IMG/VR virus record: IMGVR_UViG_3300043568_000424
Location: 1-21,223 of that record
Strand: one strand, 5' to 3'
From: a virus
DNA: 21,223 nucleotides
In this document: positions 6,937-14,847 of the stretch, one piece after another
Layout of the letters: each line of letters begins with the position of its first letter
Numbering within the stretch: position 1 is the stretch's first letter
Notes under the pieces: model-generated
Seen by the model: only the letters and a program-made list of their open reading frames with translations
Told to the model about the DNA's origin: nothing
Database searches by the model: none
Position numbers and translations under genes: made by a program

Positions 6937-8602
6937 AAAACTTGCCAACAACTTCTTCAAATGCTACACCAGTACGTACAGCAACGAAGTTTAGTTGGAT
7001 AAAGTTTATTGAACGAGCAGGCTTGATGTATATGTCACCGACAAATTCGTTACGGTCAATTACTTCACCTGTGTTGTTTGTGGTATCACATACAACTCTG
7101 TAATCATACACACCACGGCGACCTTTTACATCACGTAGATATGGCTCAACCAAGTTTACAAATGCTGCGCGTGTGAAGTCATCATTGAATTCAAACAATG
7201 AAGAACGTGCTGCTCTAGCAATTGACTTTTCTAGTACGATGAACAATCTACGAACGTTGATGCGATCAAATGCGCTTATGCTTGGGCGATTTAAGAAAGT
7301 CTTGTCACCATATAGTATAGTGCCTTCACCTGGGAATGTAACAACTGAGTTTACGCCTTTTTGATACAAAGAATCTCGTTCAGCTTTATTTGGATTCCAT
7401 GCCAACTTGACAACGTTCTTGATAACTCCGCGAGTTGTTCCGGCTGGTGAGAACCATGGATCACGTTCATTGTCTGTGCGAACACACAGGCCAGCAATAT
7501 CGCCATTCAACGGTACCCAACGATATACGTCATTGTACTTGTCGTACTGATATTTCCATCCACTATCCACAACTGCATATGAAGATGTTGTGAATGTTGC
7601 TACTGTTGCTGCAATGTTAGCTGATTCAGTCCCCGCATTATCAACAACGTCTGCTTTGTTTGGTGAAATGAATACCATACAATCTTTACGTGACTCAGCT
7701 AATGTAACTAGCTTGTTTGGTATATCGTTGCCGTTAGTGGCACCAGCCATTAACAACGAAACATCAATTGAATCTGCGTTTGCAAACAAGTCTAATGCTG
7801 TGTTAGTATTAGCTGCAACTGGTGAGGCATCTACGCCGTTACCTAGGATTGCAGTGAATGCTGTTGCTAATCTTGCATATGAAACTGCATCTGCTGCTGG
7901 CAAACCCCAGTTTCCTAGTCTATGACCACCAAACCACAAGTACTTTGAGCGATTGTTGATAACATCTTTGTAGTAATTGCTTGAACCATCGGATGATTTC
8001 GCATCAGATGCCTTTGAAACGTAACCAAATCTTTCAAGAATAGTGTTTGCTGTTCCTGAAATTTGACCTATAATGTCCACAACAATAATGTGCATTTCGT
8101 CATTAGCTGATGAACGTCTTGTTGCAAAGTCGGATGTTGCGGGTGCAGAATCAAAATTGTCTGCGTATGTCCAGCCGGTGTATGTGTTTGAATCCACCAT
8201 TGAAACACGGATCGAGTTACCTAGTGTGCCTGGATATTTTGCGTAAAATGTTTCGCCTGCTGTGTTTGCGCTGTGATTTTGTTGATAATCGGTTTCATTT
8301 TCTATCAGAACCGCTGTACCCGTTGCTGCATTACGTGCACCTGCGCCAACTGCACGAACAACGCGCAAATCGCTACCGTAAGATAGGAAGTTGGCTGCTG
8401 TGAAGAAAGTTTCGTAGGTGTTGGCGTTTGGTTTACCGAATCTATTTGCAAGTTGAAGTTCGTCAGTAATGATTGTTATCTCATTGACTGGACCCCATGC
8501 AAAATCTCCAGCTAAACCACCAATAGTAGTTGCAACAGAGGGAACAACTGTTGTCAAATCTACTTCGGAGGCTTGAACTCCTGGTGACAATTGAAAAGCC
8601 AT
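6935..8602 (-). CDS. 18: Contractile tail sheath protein gp18
   Basis: Sheath subunit that contracts to drive the tail tube through the host envelope. The 555-aa protein (T4 659 aa, so the variable outer domains are smaller) starts MAFQLSPGVQASEVDLTTVV, the standard sheath opening, with FAWGPVNEITIITDELQLANRFG next. The conserved C-terminal core contains GVNSVVTFPGEGTILYGDKT, then RINVRRLFIVLEKSIARAAR, the segment used for sheath-to-sheath contact, and the closing DIYIKPARSINFIQLNFVAVRTGVAFEEVVG. Residues 85-290 form the variable, more surface-exposed part. The start has a strong ribosome site (AATAAGGAG). Two late-promoter-like motifs lie 20-55 nt upstream. Secure. Confidence 0.97.
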   Translation of the reverse strand: MAFQLSPGVQASEVDLTTVVPSVATTIGGLAGDFAWGPVNEITIITDELQLANRFGKPNANTYETFFTAANFLSYGSDLRVVRAVGAGARNAATGTAVLIENETDYQQNHSANTAGETFYAKYPGTLGNSIRVSMVDSNTYTGWTYADNFDSAPATSDFATRRSSANDEMHIIVVDIIGQISGTANTILERFGYVSKASDAKSSDGSSNYYKDVINNRSKYLWFGGHRLGNWGLPAADAVSYARLATAFTAILGNGVDASPVAANTNTALDLFANADSIDVSLLMAGATNGNDIPNKLVTLAESRKDCMVFISPNKADVVDNAGTESANIAATVATFTTSSYAVVDSGWKYQYDKYNDVYRWVPLNGDIAGLCVRTDNERDPWFSPAGTTRGVIKNVVKLAWNPNKAERDSLYQKGVNSVVTFPGEGTILYGDKTFLNRPSISAFDRINVRRLFIVLEKSIARAARSSLFEFNDDFTRAAFVNLVEPYLRDVKGRRGVYDYRVVCDTTNNTGEVIDRNEFVGDIYIKPARSINFIQLNFVAVRTGVAFEEVVGKF

Positions 8603-8620
8603 ATTTTGTTCTCCTTATTA

Positions 8621-8655
8621 TTTTTATAGAACTGAATCGTATTATTCTATTTATG
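8621..8655 (-). promoter_or_regulatory. Late promoter region for tail sheath gene 18
   Basis: The 56-nt gap between genes 17 and 18 holds two minus-strand motifs near the late consensus: CATAAATA at 8648-8655 (an exact NATAAATA match) and TATAAAAA at 8621-8628 (7 of 8). The first lies just after the gene 17 stop and is the better candidate; the second is only about 19 nt from the ATG. A strong dedicated promoter is expected for this very abundant protein. Which motif is used is not known. Confidence 0.55.
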
Positions 8656-8658
8656 TTT

Positions 8659-10296
8659 TTATAAACTTGAGGCCATGTAGCCTCTTTGACCCATATTTGT
8701 CCACAAGTCGGTGCCATCAAACTCTTTTTGTTCTTGTAGACCATCATCCAGCTCACCAACAGGCAACATCTCATCGTCCATCTGTAGGTTTCTTTCATCC
8801 AACAGTCTCTGTCTAACGTCAGAGTCTGTGATTTCTTTGAAGTATGATTGTGCAGTCAACCAAGAAAATAGCACCAGAGTCATAACAATATCATCATTAT
8901 TACCCTCTTCAGCTTCATAAGACTCTTTTACCCTGACGAATGTGTTGAGTTCGGCGATGGCATCAAAGTCATTCGTGATGAGTTTATCTGTCTCAATCAG
9001 CGTCTTCAAGTTGGCACAGCCAATCTTTTTTACTGTCTTTGATGTTTTTACGCCATATGCAGCACCTTTTTTGAAGCCTGATGATATGTGCTGACCCTTT
9101 ATCTCATGATGTTCAATCCTGAAGATGTTTTCATACTCAAGGTCGTAGTGAAGAATGTCCACAACCTGTTGACCAACACTGTTTGTTTCCACTAGAACCC
9201 AAGCTCTGTTATATCTATTCACCAAATTATAGACATACGTTGGAAATATCATAGGAGATAGTTTATTATCTCTGAATTTAGCAACATGTTTGTATGGCAA
9301 CTCAGTAACATCAATGACTGAACATACTGAATAGTCTAAACCAACACCTTCAGCACAATCAACTACCGCAATATATGTGTGCCCAGCTTTAGGAAGCTCA
9401 AATATTTGTAGATATTCTTCCGTTGATATAGGATAGTTGAACGTTAGCGTTTTAAGTTTTGATCCTGGAATCAAAGTTGCTGATGAACCTAAAAACTCAG
9501 TTTCAAATTCTTGCCTGAACTGCTCTTCACTTGTGTTTCTGATTGTCTCATCTCGCCACTTTGCATCTCTACCTGGTACCATGGACCAGTGAACCTCCAA
9601 TGGAACGTACAAAGAACGCTTTTCAACAGCATCGGTCCACATTTTATAGAACATATTCAGTCCATGTGGCGTTGAGACAATAATAACTTTGGTAGTTTTA
9701 CCGGATGAAATAACAGGATAGGTGGACGTAAAGAATTCAACTGCCATGTTTTGTGGAACGAAAGCAAATTCATCCAAAAAAACTAAGTTATATGATCCAC
9801 CACGAACACCAGCCGCACTTGTTGCATATGCAGAAATTTCTGATCCGTTCTCAAGAACAATGTTTCCTTTGTTCCATTCAACAATGCCTTGCTGCATCCA
9901 AAGAGGAAGATATTCAAATGCATACTTGATTCTTCCTAGAATATCTCTAGCTAGATCACCCTTGTTTGCGAGAATAGCAATCTTATAATCATCCGTAAAC
10001 AGCACACACCATAACATGTAACCGGCAGCGGTGGTTGTTTTACCCACCTGTCGAGGCATCTTTGCTATAGAGAATCTGTTTGCATGAAACCCCTTGACCA
10101 TTTCCACTTGGAAAGGCCACATATTGAACGGTACTAAACCCTCATCAACGTTGACGATCTTGACATACTTCGTGATGAAGTACACAGGATCTTTGATACA
10201 TTTGGTAATCTCAATTAGTTGATCGCGGGTGTATTCTATTTCAACACCCGCCCTCTTCAGACTTGAGTTACCGTTATAACCACCAGCATATGCCAT
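8659..10296 (-). CDS. 17: Terminase large subunit gp17 (packaging ATPase/nuclease)
   Basis: DNA-packaging motor. An N-terminal ATPase translocates DNA through the gp20 portal and a C-terminal RNase H-like nuclease makes headful cuts. The 545-aa length compares with 610 aa in T4. Visible motifs: Walker A KMPRQVGKTTT (Lys86), Walker B LVFLDEF (Asp175, Glu176), coupling motif VIIVSTP at 204-210. The nuclease carries VVDCAEGVGLDYS (Asp313, Asp321), VLVETNSVGQQ (Glu370), and a late acidic NNDDIVMT site that would give the third metal ligand. The C-terminal 50 residues are acidic and variable. The ATG overlaps the gene 16 stop by one base (TAATG), so the two terminase subunits are translationally coupled. 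Secure. Confidence 0.98.
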   Translation of the reverse strand: MAYAGGYNGNSSLKRAGVEIEYTRDQLIEITKCIKDPVYFITKYVKIVNVDEGLVPFNMWPFQVEMVKGFHANRFSIAKMPRQVGKTTTAAGYMLWCVLFTDDYKIAILANKGDLARDILGRIKYAFEYLPLWMQQGIVEWNKGNIVLENGSEISAYATSAAGVRGGSYNLVFLDEFAFVPQNMAVEFFTSTYPVISSGKTTKVIIVSTPHGLNMFYKMWTDAVEKRSLYVPLEVHWSMVPGRDAKWRDETIRNTSEEQFRQEFETEFLGSSATLIPGSKLKTLTFNYPISTEEYLQIFELPKAGHTYIAVVDCAEGVGLDYSVCSVIDVTELPYKHVAKFRDNKLSPMIFPTYVYNLVNRYNRAWVLVETNSVGQQVVDILHYDLEYENIFRIEHHEIKGQHISSGFKKGAAYGVKTSKTVKKIGCANLKTLIETDKLITNDFDAIAELNTFVRVKESYEAEEGNNDDIVMTLVLFSWLTAQSYFKEITDSDVRQRLLDERNLQMDDEMLPVGELDDGLQEQKEFDGTDLWTNMGQRGYMASSL

Positions 10297-10679
10297 TAGT
10301 TAATCTGCTTTATTTGTTTTATCAAATCTGAGGTTGAACCGATAAACACAGCTTTATCTACCGTAATTTGTGGCTGTTCTTTCTGAGGCATCAGATCGCG
10401 TTTCTTCTTTTGTAATTCAATCAAGTCTTTATTGATATCGGACATACTCTTCAGTAAGTTTGCTGCAACTTCATATGCTCTTGGATGATCCGTTGCTGAC
10501 GCAACTTGTAGGATATTGTCAACAGCAAATTTACCTTTTTCCGCAAGCTCACGAATGTTGTTTCTAGCAAACTCAAAGTCTGAATCAATGTCGCTTTGAA
10601 CGACAATTGGTGCTGGTAGACTTTGTGTTCCAATAGGATTGATATCAAATATGTCAGCCAATGATTTATCTGTTTTCAT
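10296..10679 (-). CDS. 16: Terminase small subunit gp16
   Basis: Small terminase that regulates gp17 and recognises concatemeric DNA. The 127-aa protein (T4 164 aa) is largely helical. Its central segment (DSDFEFARNNIRELAEKGKF, then AVDNILQVASATDHPRAYEVAANLLKSMSDINKDLIELQKKK) is typical of small terminases of this family. That helical hairpin drives ring assembly. The N-terminus is a short variable arm and the C-terminus (TVDKAVFIGSTSDLIKQIKQ) is the conserved tail. It sits between 15 and 17, overlapping gene 15's stop by 4 nt (ATGA) and gene 17's start by 1 nt. Position plus sequence make this assignment firm. Confidence 0.93.
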   Translation of the reverse strand: MKTDKSLADIFDINPIGTQSLPAPIVVQSDIDSDFEFARNNIRELAEKGKFAVDNILQVASATDHPRAYEVAANLLKSMSDINKDLIELQKKKRDLMPQKEQPQITVDKAVFIGSTSDLIKQIKQIN

Positions 10680-11680
10680 AATGTGTCTGGAAATTCAGTA
10701 ATTGTTGTAGTAAATCCATAATCATCATCTGCATTAGCTGTTGATGGATTTGGTGTTACAATGATGGATATATTTTTGATGGGATTCAAATCTACGGTGT
10801 CTACTGTATAAGTTGCATGTGAGTAATCTCCAACAACAATATCATTCTCTTCCAACAAACTAGACATATCAGAAACAACTAATGTTCCTAAACTGTTGTT
10901 TGCGAAGTAAACAACTGATCCTGTTTTCTCTGAGCCGACTGTACGAATCGTTTCACCTGTAGTGAATACACCATTACCGGATGCCATGTCCACATACACT
11001 TTTTGTGGACCACCAGATAACCTACTGTCAATAAAGATATTTGTATTTGCCTGCCTGATGAGACCACCGACAGTGGAAGTTGCGGGAAATATGTAGCCCT
11101 TAACAGTGAATGTCAAATTCCAAATGATCAATCGTGTTGTGGACATGTCTCCTTCATAGTCTATCTGTGGTGTCACAGAATTCAACATGATTGGAATGTC
11201 GTATTTTCTACCTAATGTGGGTATCAAATCTACAGTGACTGTAAAATCTGGTGTAAATAGAGGCAAAATTTGCTCAAGAATTTGTGTGCCATCTTCATGA
11301 TTGCGCACATAAATGTTCAGGTCAAATTCAAAGTTGTATGGAACAGGTGCATACTGCGCAGAAACTCTACCTGATGTGTCATCAACTGCAAAGTTTCTAT
11401 TCAGTGTATTAATTTTTCTGGAAGAATCATAAGTTAGACCAACCAAATCAAATGAGATTCTTGGCACATATGCATTAATGGACTTTGTTAGATTAGGATC
11501 ACTTGTCAATCGAGTTAGATATTTTTCTTTAGCGCCGAATGATAGTGGCACTCTTGTTTGCTCATACTCTTGTGTGCCAGATTTATTGTATCTGACCAAA
11601 ACAAGATCGTTGAAAAGTGTGCCGAAAGCCACAACCATCTTTCTTATTGTTCTATTGTAAAAATGATTATTCTTTAGCAT
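10676..11680 (-). CDS. 15: Proximal tail sheath stabiliser / tail completion protein gp15
   Basis: T4 gp15 caps the tail and joins it to the head neck. Residues 5-200 follow the family: NHFYNRTIRKMVVAFGTLFND, RVPLSFGAKEKYLTRL, PRISFDLVGLTYDSSRKINT, PYNFEFDLNIYVRNHEDGTQ with LEQILPLFTPDFTVTV, and LIIWNLTFTVKGYIFPA. I place the start at the ATG at 11680, giving 334 aa and a TGATG overlap with the gene 14 stop; a TTG one codon earlier is possible but unneeded. The protein is longer than T4 gp15 (272 aa). The extra part is a beta-type module at about residues 227-300 (GNGVFTTGETIRTVG onward) before a short tail. The stop overlaps the gene 16 start. Confidence 0.94.
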   Translation of the reverse strand: MLKNNHFYNRTIRKMVVAFGTLFNDLVLVRYNKSGTQEYEQTRVPLSFGAKEKYLTRLTSDPNLTKSINAYVPRISFDLVGLTYDSSRKINTLNRNFAVDDTSGRVSAQYAPVPYNFEFDLNIYVRNHEDGTQILEQILPLFTPDFTVTVDLIPTLGRKYDIPIMLNSVTPQIDYEGDMSTTRLIIWNLTFTVKGYIFPATSTVGGLIRQANTNIFIDSRLSGGPQKVYVDMASGNGVFTTGETIRTVGSEKTGSVVYFANNSLGTLVVSDMSSLLEENDIVVGDYSHATYTVDTVDLNPIKNISIIVTPNPSTANADDDYGFTTTITEFPDTL

Positions 11681-12585
11681 CAAAATTCACCAAATGGATT
11701 ATTCTCTGTGAAATCGATAATACCGTCTGCTTCAGACTGTATCCTCAAGTTATCGTTTATATCCTCGAAAATATCATTTCCGACTTGAGTGTCTGTGTTT
11801 GTTGCAATCGCGCTTCTATTAGCAGAACTTGTATTGCCTTTTATTGTGCCTGTGCCAAATGTTCCCTGAACGCGAATAACTGTAACTTTTGAATGAGGTG
11901 TGTATGAGTATACAATGGCTTCAGCATTTGCTGTTGCAACTGAATTGCCCTGATAGATAATTTCGCCAGGAATAAATGAGCCTGTACCTGCTGGATAAAC
12001 CACATTATTAGCTAGTGCAATATCTGTTCTCTTGTATTCACCAAATGCTTGGTCATCAATTTCTTGTACGCCTGTTGATATAATCTCTTCACTGAACACA
12101 AATTGTTTCATCTTCAATGCATATACGTACACGTTTCCACCACGCCCTCTACCTAGTGTGTAAAACATGGCTTGATCATTTTCATGCTCAACAAATGTAA
12201 TTTCAAAGAAATTCTGCACCAAGGGAATGTATACCAAGTCACCTTCTCTAGCTCTAGATAATGGTACAGACATTGCAAATCTGCGTCTTGCCACCAACAA
12301 TGTTACTTCATCACGTATCTCTAGACCAAACTTTGAAATGAAGTCACCTTCACCATCCATGCCAGTGACGTTCTCCATATACATCTCAATTGCATGTGCC
12401 GTGCGATATTCTTTGAGTGGATCCTCACCATAGAGCATATCAACTTCATCGCGACTTGTGCGTGGAAGATAGTATACGTCCATGCCATTTATTTGCATGG
12501 CCTCAATCACCAAATCTTCTACAAGTAATTGCTCACTTGTTACTTGGTGTTGAGGAAAATTATTGAAATAAAAGTTTGTGGACAT
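11680..12585 (-). CDS. 14: Neck protein gp14
   Basis: Head-completion/neck protein that, with gp13, closes the filled head and lets the tail attach. The N-terminal 180 residues match the family: FYFNNFPQHQVTSEQLLVED, MDVYYLPRTSRDEVDMLYGEDPLKEY, IEMYMENVTGMDGEGDFISKFG and VARRRFAM. The C-terminus ends ENNPFGEF, the usual gp14 finish. At 301 aa it is longer than T4 gp14 (256 aa). The excess fits a Gly/Thr/Ser/Val-rich beta insert at about residues 186-262 (GTGSFIPGEIIYQG onward). The ATG is 5 nt after the gene 13 stop; the stop overlaps the gene 15 ATG (TGATG). Confidence 0.95.
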   Translation of the reverse strand: MSTNFYFNNFPQHQVTSEQLLVEDLVIEAMQINGMDVYYLPRTSRDEVDMLYGEDPLKEYRTAHAIEMYMENVTGMDGEGDFISKFGLEIRDEVTLLVARRRFAMSVPLSRAREGDLVYIPLVQNFFEITFVEHENDQAMFYTLGRGRGGNVYVYALKMKQFVFSEEIISTGVQEIDDQAFGEYKRTDIALANNVVYPAGTGSFIPGEIIYQGNSVATANAEAIVYSYTPHSKVTVIRVQGTFGTGTIKGNTSSANRSAIATNTDTQVGNDIFEDINDNLRIQSEADGIIDFTENNPFGEF

Positions 12586-12590
12586 TTATT

Positions 12591-13544
12591 TTAGCCCATC
12601 ATTATCTCTGCTGGAAGCACATTTGTGTTTATCAAACCTTCTTCTAATTCCTTCATCTCTTCCGCAGCTTCTTGCATTATTCTGACACCATCAAGTGTAA
12701 CACCACCTGGCATCTGAATTCCTGCAAACTTGCTTAGGTTACTTCCCCACTGATATTTGATCTTTGCCGTTGCATATTGCTTCAAGAATCTATCGTTCCA
12801 CACATCGGAGAAGCCTGGGCGCGTCAATGTGGCTCCAGTTGCTGTTGCTGCAAATTGAGACTGAACGTTTAGTGACGCTGCTCCTGCAATAGAAACAATT
12901 TTCTTAGCCTCACCATTGATAATGATTTCATCATCAACAGATAGTTCACTGTTGAATGATGTGCCTGTTCCTATGACTGTGTTTGATGCTGCTGTAACAG
13001 ACACAGTGCCTGTTGAAATTCTAGAGTCTGGCTCTATTCTACGATAGCACTCAACAATAACCCAGCTACCAACATTAACATCTCTTGTCCAATCAATGTC
13101 GAGATACAGTCTATTCATTTTGCGATTGAATCTGACTTGTGGTGTTCCTGAGAACAATAGATTCAGTGTACGAATGTGTTGCATGGTAATTTCATATGAC
13201 ACATAAGACACGGAAGTAAAGTCATACAGATCATGCAATCTGAGTTGATATCTCAAGTCAAACATGTTGACTGATGAGTTTGACTGGTCAAAAGGCAAAA
13301 TTCCTGTCACAAAGTTGACTGCATCTGGGCAGAAAATGTATCTTCTGTCCATGTCCTCTTGCGTGATCTGATATTTCAAATACATTTGTTCCATGCCATC
13401 ATAGTGATAGTCATGATAGAATGCTAATGCATCGTCAACTCGGTCATCCAATTGATCGTCATCTATGTTGATTTGAATAACTGGATGACCAAGTCTGCGT
13501 AAGCAGTATTCTTTGAATTCAGTTCTTGTTCTAGGTGTTGCCAT
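12591..13544 (-). CDS. 13: Neck protein gp13
   Basis: Partner of gp14 in closing the packaged head. The 317-aa protein (T4 309 aa) shows the family's opening TRTEFKEYCLRRLGHPVIQI with DDRVDDALAFYHDYHYDG, then YLKYQITQEDMDRRYI, and later NDRFLKQYATAKIKYQWGSN with KFAGIQMPGGVTLDG. A Thr/Val/Ser/Gly-rich module at residues 177-243 (TGTVSVTAASNTVIGTGTSF onward) interrupts the conserved sequence and looks like an inserted small beta domain. The ribosome site is poor; only TGGG lies near the ATG. A perfect late promoter is 26 nt upstream and starts the neck-terminase block. Confidence 0.94.
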   Translation of the reverse strand: MATPRTRTEFKEYCLRRLGHPVIQINIDDDQLDDRVDDALAFYHDYHYDGMEQMYLKYQITQEDMDRRYIFCPDAVNFVTGILPFDQSNSSVNMFDLRYQLRLHDLYDFTSVSYVSYEITMQHIRTLNLLFSGTPQVRFNRKMNRLYLDIDWTRDVNVGSWVIVECYRRIEPDSRISTGTVSVTAASNTVIGTGTSFNSELSVDDEIIINGEAKKIVSIAGAASLNVQSQFAATATGATLTRPGFSDVWNDRFLKQYATAKIKYQWGSNLSKFAGIQMPGGVTLDGVRIMQEAAEEMKELEEGLINTNVLPAEIMMG

Positions 13545-13569
13545 ATAAAATGCCCATGTGTTTATGGCT

Positions 13570-13577
13570 TATTTATA
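13570..13577 (-). promoter_or_regulatory. T4-type late promoter upstream of gene 13
   Basis: The minus strand reads a perfect TATAAATA that contains the TAA stop of the upstream glycosyltransferase-methyltransferase gene. It lies 26 nt before the gene 13 ATG and should drive the block 13-14-15-16-17. It marks the boundary between the accessory island and the conserved virion genes. Motif seen directly; function inferred. Confidence 0.75.
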
Positions 13578-14844
13578 TCTTTAGTGGACCAGGTAATCTT
13601 GGCATACCGTCTTTGATCGCAACTAACCATGCGTCTGTGACACAAACATTCATATTTTTTAACCATTCGTTGGGAAAATACGTCTGTCTGCGATATTCTT
13701 GGAAGCGGATCTTCTTATTATCTATGAAATTTGCGAGATATGCGTCTGTGTAATATAGAAAACAGTTTTCATTCCAGTAGCTAACGTGTGTTGGATCCTG
13801 AAATGCGCCTCTTCCGTCGGTGCTAGGAACTTGAATGAATGCCCAACCACCTGGTGCCAAAACCCTATGTATTTCAGCCATAATTTTATTCTTATCATGT
13901 AAGTGTTCTAGTATGTGGCTGGCATTCAATACACCAACTGTGTTGTCTGGAAGTGGTATACCATCATTCAGATCATGAACAATATCTGCATCTTTACGCA
14001 AATCAATCGACATGTAGTTTGCATAAGGATTTAATCCACCACCAATATCAACGCACAACAAATTTCTATCTTTAGCATCTTTCTCAGCTAATTTTTGAGC
14101 ATATTGTGCGTGTAGCTCTTTAGTTTTTTCTTGTATCTCAGCATTTCTTTTGTTTATGGATGTATTGTTTCCTGTTATTCTGTAAATATACAGTGGCTCA
14201 GGAATCAAATGCATTTTAGTTGTCAAGTATGTTCTGATACACAATTCATGATCTTCACATACAAACATATCTGGATTATATCCACCAATCTCTTCATAGT
14301 GTGATCTTCTCCATGTTCTTACATGATCAGGTGAATACCAAATATACGATAGTGCTTGACTAGATGGACTAAACGAATCCATAACAATAAGTTCTTTGTC
14401 TTTCCATGTGAACGATTTGTGTGTCCATCCATGTGTGCTGTCGTATGGAATAAAATTCTTTTGCATATCCCACATCGCACAATTACTGTATACAAATCCA
14501 ATATCATCATCTTGATATGCCGTATTTAATTTTTCCAAACAAGTTGACACCAACATATCATCGTGATCCAATTCAACAAGAACATCTCCTGTTCCTAAAG
14601 AGAACGCAGCTTTCTTGATTGCACCTAAGTTTGGTGTATCGATATATGCATGATACACTTTGACTTTTGGATGTTCCTTGATTATCTTTGGCACAAGTTG
14701 TGGCAAAAATTTATTGTTTATAAACAGTATCCATTCCCAATTTACATAAGTTTGCGCACACAAACTTTCAAATGTTTCTAGAAGGAAAGGAATATTGTCT
14801 GGATCGTGTGTTGGTGTGATGACACTGAATTTCAAGTTGTTCAT
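13573..14844 (-). CDS. Two-domain GT2 glycosyltransferase-methyltransferase fusion
   Basis: Predicted bifunctional enzyme, 423 aa. Residues 1-225 are a GT-A (family 2) glycosyltransferase. The opening FSVITPTHDPDNIPFLLETFESLCAQTYVNWEWILFINN is the nucleotide-binding start, DHDD at 93-96 is the metal/nucleotide-sugar site, and CEDHELCIRTY near 196-206 is the catalytic acid region. A charged linker follows (about 235-258). Residues 260-410 are a class I SAM-dependent methyltransferase (Methyltransf_11-like): VDIGGG at 265-270, acidic SIDLRKDADIVHDL, HILEHL at 310-315 and LAPGGWAFIQVP at 329-340. It could add a sugar and methylate it, or cap a glycan. Acceptor and donor are unknown. The gene starts 4 nt after the stop of the preceding island gene, and its own stop lies in the gene 13 promoter. 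Confidence 0.9.
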   Translation of the reverse strand: MNNLKFSVITPTHDPDNIPFLLETFESLCAQTYVNWEWILFINNKFLPQLVPKIIKEHPKVKVYHAYIDTPNLGAIKKAAFSLGTGDVLVELDHDDMLVSTCLEKLNTAYQDDDIGFVYSNCAMWDMQKNFIPYDSTHGWTHKSFTWKDKELIVMDSFSPSSQALSYIWYSPDHVRTWRRSHYEEIGGYNPDMFVCEDHELCIRTYLTTKMHLIPEPLYIYRITGNNTSINKRNAEIQEKTKELHAQYAQKLAEKDAKDRNLLCVDIGGGLNPYANYMSIDLRKDADIVHDLNDGIPLPDNTVGVLNASHILEHLHDKNKIMAEIHRVLAPGGWAFIQVPSTDGRGAFQDPTHVSYWNENCFLYYTDAYLANFIDNKKIRFQEYRRQTYFPNEWLKNMNVCVTDAWLVAIKDGMPRLPGPLKI

Positions 14845-14847
14845 GAT

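Noticed and set aside
8481-8798. 105-codon minus-strand frame across the 17/18 junction
   Set aside because: It overlaps the end of gene 17 and the start of gene 18 in another frame. Its Arg/Trp/Cys-rich translation is unlike a real protein, and it would cover the promoter region.
11681-11683. TTG start for gene 15
   Set aside because: The ATG one codon later gives the TGATG overlap with gene 14 typical of this operon, so a TTG start is not needed.
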